Below are positions 62,636 to 64,000 of a DNA stretch of 64,000 nt, one piece after another (position 1 is the first letter of the stretch; every line of letters begins with the position of its first letter). The DNA lies in contig NW_015961962.1 in the NCBI RefSeq assembly GCF_000497045.1, forward strand, positions 206,566-270,565, written 5' to 3'. The DNA is from Kalmanozyma brasiliensis GHG001. Its lineage: Eukaryota; Basidiomycota; Ustilaginomycetes; Ustilaginales. The position numbers were made by a program, and so were the translations under genes. The notes under the pieces were generated by a model. That model was not told where the DNA came from, searched no databases, and saw only the letters and a list, made by a program, of their open reading frames with translations.

Positions 62636-63514
62636 GGCTGGCTGCAGTGTGCTCGACAGCCGTCGGAACTCGATGGACGAGAAAGACCCGGCGAGGCGCT
62701 CAAAGGGAGTTGCGAGCCGGCAGAGGTCGGTGGCTCTGCTGCGTCTGTTCCAAGTGCATGCCCGCGTTCAGCTACGTGAGTATGTCGGCGCGGCTGCGCA
62801 GTGCTGACTGTAGCAGATGGCGGTGGCGGTAGTGTTGGATTTCGGCTTTCTCTGAGCGCCTTCGAAGCGAGCGAGAGACAAGGGCGACGAAGGATCGGGG
62901 AAGTGAAATAGTCGACCAGCCGTGGATCAAGATGTTCTGCCGACGCCGAAGTTGTGATGGCGCGTCTTCAAGCGCAAGCGCAAGCGCAACGCAGCAGACT
63001 CGGCTGCGCTGATTGCGTGCCAGGTGGAGCCGAAGTAACGAAAGTTCGGAATGCTCGAGCGAGGGATGCGGAGACGAGGATGGAGAAGATGGACGAGAGG
63101 AAAAGTCAAGTCGTTGCTCGGACCAGGTTTTTAATGTGGAGATCAACACCCCATTCGCTCAGCCATCTTGGCCAAAATCGCCCGAAGAAAGTCATACAGT
63201 AGCCAAAACTCGTGTCGCAAAGATCAAGGCTTGCCGCACTTCCGCTGTGGCTTGCAGTGCTAGCGCGAGCAAATCACCATGCTAGCTCAGCTGCCACACA
63301 ATGCGCAGTCAAGGGAAGAGCTCGTATAGCGGTACTCAGGGCTAACCCGGGCGTTCGCAACACAACCATTGAGCGTCAAGCTTCGGTTGCGCCGAAACAC
63401 AGCCAACTTGGCGGACCGCTAGGGTTAAGCACAAAAAGACGAGGACCGAGAAAATCGAGATTAAAATATGGATCAAAAAAGCAAAACATTTTTGGAATTA
63501 GCTTTAGTTTCAGA
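62636..63514. other. Subtelomeric intergenic region with transporter promoter
   Basis: About 880 bp with no supported gene. The part beside 62635 should be the transporter promoter, including a GCGAGCGAG motif near 62866. AT content rises after about 63430. Confidence 0.5.
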
Positions 63515-63541
63515 TTAGGGTTAGGGTTAGGGTTAGGGTTA
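63515..63541 (+). repeat. Interstitial telomeric repeat, (TTAGGG)4.5
   Basis: Four perfect TTAGGG units plus TTA, in the same orientation as the terminal array and 372 bp inside it. Confidence 0.96.
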
Positions 63542-63913
63542 CACAGGTACTCCCGGCGATGCTGAGTTTAACGGCAAATCTGTACTAATGAGATATGTAG
63601 GCATACCCCAAAGGAAGCTGTACACAAAGTCTGACGTTACCACGTAACCCAGGGACCGTGCTACGGCCCGTCAAAGATGTGTCTGGCTGATCACCCGGGG
63701 AAGAAAAAAAAGTTTCTGATCACCTCCAATGGTGTTGGACTGGTAATGAAATGTGTTCAGACATGCTAGGAGAGGATGTATACAGAGTCTCAGTGCGTCA
63801 ACATGTCTGGTCACAGCTGTAGAGCCGTTCAAAGTGGTCCCATTGGCTCTTGCCGCCCTAGGTTGAACCCACACTTGAACCTAGGTACAAGGTAGGTCCC
63901 ACCCCAAAGTAGG
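63542..63913. other. Telomere-adjacent unique sequence
   Basis: 372 bp between the two TTAGGG tracts, with no gene. It includes an inverted repeat (63857-63864 and 63878-63885). It is probably a subtelomeric element that may recur at other chromosome ends. Confidence 0.6.
63857..63885. repeat. Inverted repeat beside the telomere
   Basis: Arms CCTAGGTT and AACCTAGG, 8 bp each, with a 13-base loop. It could form a short hairpin 29 bp before the telomeric array. Each arm also contains a TAGG core like the telomere unit. Confidence 0.6.
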
Positions 63914-64000
63914 TTAGGGTTAGGGTTAGGGTTAGGGTTAGGGTTAGGGTTAGGGTTAGGGTTAGGGTTAGGGTTAGGGTTAGGGTTAGGGTTAGGGTTA
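63914..64000 (+). repeat. Telomere, (TTAGGG)14.5
   Basis: 87 bases of perfect TTAGGG repeats running to the end of the window, G-rich strand 5'->3' towards the end. This orientation marks the right end of a chromosome arm. Confidence 0.98.

Noticed and set aside
62636..64000. Subtelomeric RecQ-type helicase gene
   Set aside because: No helicase motifs are seen in any frame of the last 1.4 kb.

Overview
The window is nuclear DNA of a smut fungus (Ustilaginomycotina, most like Ustilago/Sporisorium/Moesziomyces) and runs to a chromosome end. The reasons are: moderately GC-rich, intron-poor genes with very long disordered protein segments; a GH45 endoglucanase resembling Ustilago maydis Egl1; and a terminal (TTAGGG)n array at 63914-64000 pointing off the right edge. 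The exact species cannot be fixed from the sequence alone. A 29-base N run at 42526-42554, next to a CA microsatellite, is an assembly gap.

Layout. 1-7.0 kb: the 3' part of a secreted GH45 endoglucanase, then a continuous 1801-codon reading frame that joins an Edc4/Ge-1-like mRNA-decapping scaffold to kynurenine 3-monooxygenase. 7.3-17.9 kb: a surface-glycan-like locus. It holds an acyltransferase-3 protein fused to an Egghead-type GT2 glycosyltransferase (one intron), then 3.9 kb without a convincing gene, then a divergently transcribed acyltransferase-3-like protein that has lost the catalytic His, and a GH26-like hydrolase with a GPI-type tail. 19.7-41.8 kb: housekeeping and signalling genes, namely Wee1 kinase, a CLIP-170-type microtubule plus-end protein, type II phosphatidylinositol 4-kinase, an unclassified kinase with DFN in place of DFG, the peroxisome biogenesis protein Pex16, and the HOG-pathway MAPKK Pbs2. 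44-47.3 kb: two mitochondrial enzymes in tandem, a PrpD-family 2-methylcitrate dehydratase (with a 5'UTR intron) and an Mcy1-type cysteine synthase, followed by a convergent bZIP/DUF3425 regulator. 52-62.6 kb: a mitochondrial PPR protein, a vigilin/Scp160 multi-KH protein, and a DUF4112-siderophore-transporter fusion. 62.6-64 kb: subtelomere with an interstitial telomeric tract, then the telomere.

Most genes sit in divergent or convergent pairs; convergent ends are as close as 85-150 bp. Start codons here are the first credible ATGs; several reading frames stay open further upstream, but without an ATG. Three protein architectures stand out: Edc4-KMO, AT3-GT2 and DUF4112-SIT. The most system-like candidate is the 7.3-17.9 kb locus, which combines glycan synthesis, acylation and hydrolysis functions. 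No rRNA, tRNA, CRISPR or intact transposon was recognised.
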